In this document: one piece after another, positions 6,002 through 6,554 of the stretch
Position numbering within the stretch: position 1 is the first letter of the stretch
Layout: the number at the start of each line of letters is the position of its first letter
Assembly (NCBI GenBank): GCA_002311975.1
Contig: DCAL01000067.1
Location: forward strand, 4,034-10,587
Length of the DNA stretch: 6,554 nt
DNA from: Fidelibacterota bacterium UBA1134
GTDB taxonomy: Bacteria; Fidelibacterota; Marinisomatia; Marinisomatales; S15-B10
Direction: 5' to 3'
Position numbers and translations under genes: made by a program
Notes under the pieces: model-generated
Seen by the model: only the letters and a program-made list of their open reading frames with translations
Database searches by the model: none
Told to the model about the DNA's origin: nothing

Positions 6002-6018
6002 GAAAAAAGAATTTTTTC
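6002..6018. repeat. AT-rich palindrome next to the T9SS gene stop
   Basis: GAAAAAA and TTTTTTC are inverted around a 3-nt centre, immediately after the TAG of the gene ending at 6019. The stem has almost no GC and a very small loop, so it is a poor intrinsic terminator. The A- and T-runs may still contribute to transcription ending. Confidence 0.3.
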
Positions 6019-6554
6019 CTACTTTAGCAGTACCATCTTTTTGACCTGCCTGTAATGGGCAGTCTGGATTATGTAGAGATATGTACCTGATGACACCCTT
6101 GTAGATGAATTGCTCGATCCGTCCCAACGAATCGTGTAATAACCGGCATACTGTTCACCGTTTACCAATGTTTTTACTTCCTGTCCAAGGATGTTATAGA
6201 TGGATAGTCTCACTTTCTGGTCTGTCGGTATCTGGTAATTGATGGTGGTCACCGGATTGAACGGGTTGGGATAATTCTGAGACAGATGATATTCCGTAGG
6301 AATGGTTTTTATCAGCTCACTTACCTCTTCTTCTACCCATGATGCAGGTCCGTAGAAAACAGTGAACTGTCTCCCCAAATTACTTGTGTTGGTCATCTTA
6401 AGTACAAAGGAATTCTTTTGAATTAAGTCGTATTGGTCACCATGACTCTTATCCACCATGACCATTATGTATCCAAGGTCTGTTTTTCCCTCAAGGGAGG
6501 TAGTTATTGTCACCTCCTCGTTGTTATCGCTGGGATGCAGGTAACCATGCCATG
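6019..6554 (-). CDS. 3' end of a T9SS-secreted protein (type A C-terminal sorting domain)
   Basis: The reading frame is open to the right edge, so this is the C-terminal part of a larger protein; 177 residues are visible. A GTG at 6513 follows GAGGAG and could look like a start, but the coding frame continues upstream without a stop (WHGYLHPSDN at the edge), so I treat it as internal. Residues about 88-177 form a type IX secretion sorting domain: the signature YPNPFNPVTTINYQIP (94-109), VRLSIYNILGQEVKTL (113-128), a YYTIRWDG segment, SSGTYLYII, and the basic end YRQVKKMVLLK. In this system the protein passes the inner membrane by Sec, crosses the outer membrane through T9SS, and the domain is usually removed as the protein is released or anchored. 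What the missing N-terminal part does cannot be told. The gene is separated from the operon by about 730 bp. Confidence 0.9.
   Translation of the reverse strand, partial: WHGYLHPSDNNEEVTITTSLEGKTDLGYIMVMVDKSHGDQYDLIQKNSFVLKMTNTSNLGRQFTVFYGPASWVEEEVSELIKTIPTEYHLSQNYPNPFNPVTTINYQIPTDQKVRLSIYNILGQEVKTLVNGEQYAGYYTIRWDGSSNSSTRVSSGTYLYIIQTAHYRQVKKMVLLK

Larger units (their letters stand above)
5288..6018. other. Intergenic stretch with short gene remnants and candidate signals
   Basis: No full-length gene is supported over these 731 bases. The minus strand holds, from right to left, an AT palindrome just past the T9SS gene, a promoter-like pair, a 33-codon ORF, a ribbon-helix-helix remnant and a 43-codon ORF. 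It also holds a GC-rich hairpin. The part from about 5600 to 6018 is visibly richer in A+T than the operon. Several minus-strand frames are interrupted by closely spaced stops, which suggests decayed genes rather than purely regulatory DNA. Confidence 0.6.

Noticed and set aside
6019..6513. GTG at 6513 after GAGGAG as the true start of a 164-residue protein
   Set aside because: The frame stays open through 13 further codons to the window edge, and T9SS sorting domains sit at the end of larger proteins, so the GTG is most likely internal.
1..6554. CRISPR array, tRNA, rRNA, insertion sequence or riboswitch
   Set aside because: I found no regularly spaced repeats, cloverleaf-like segment, transposase motif or known aptamer core by eye on either strand.

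Overview
The window carries five protein genes, all on the minus strand, plus a roughly 730-base intergenic stretch with short remnants and candidate signals. The rightmost gene ends in a type IX secretion (T9SS) C-terminal sorting domain with the YPNPFNP signature. This places the source in the Fibrobacteres-Chlorobi-Bacteroidetes (FCB) group. A Marinimicrobia-, Ignavibacteria- or Calditrichota-like bacterium is my best guess, but that is inference from the style of the domain.

Layout in the direction of transcription (right to left): (1) 6554-6019, the 3' end of a T9SS-secreted protein that enters from beyond the window; (2) 6018-5288, intergenic, with a sigma-70-like promoter, a 33-codon ORF, a ribbon-helix-helix (CopG/BrnA-like antitoxin) remnant blocked by a stop at its second codon, a 43-codon ORF of unknown status and a small GC-rich hairpin; (3) 5287-4874, a small exported YfiM/DUF2279-like protein; (4) 4841-1, a tightly packed four-gene block: Tat-exported GH109 glycosidase, sodium:solute symporter, galactokinase-like GHMP kinase, and a sugar nucleotidyltransferase cut by the left edge. 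The junctions in the block are a 3-nt gap, a 4-bp overlap and an 8-bp overlap, so the four genes are almost certainly one operon. The YfiM-like gene lies only 32 nt upstream with no visible terminator and may be part of the same transcript.

The four genes read as a pathway. GH109 enzymes use bound NAD+ to release terminal alpha-N-acetylgalactosamine (GalNAc) outside the cytoplasm. The symporter would import the sugar with Na+. The GHMP kinase would phosphorylate it at C1, and the nucleotidyltransferase would convert the sugar-1-phosphate to an NDP-sugar. If the substrate is GalNAc, this is a GalNAc to GalNAc-1-P to UDP-GalNAc salvage route built on a GHMP-fold kinase. It would differ from the familiar bacterial Aga route through GalNAc-6-phosphate and from NahK, which has an APH-type fold. 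Family assignments come from visible motifs. The substrate and the route are inference.
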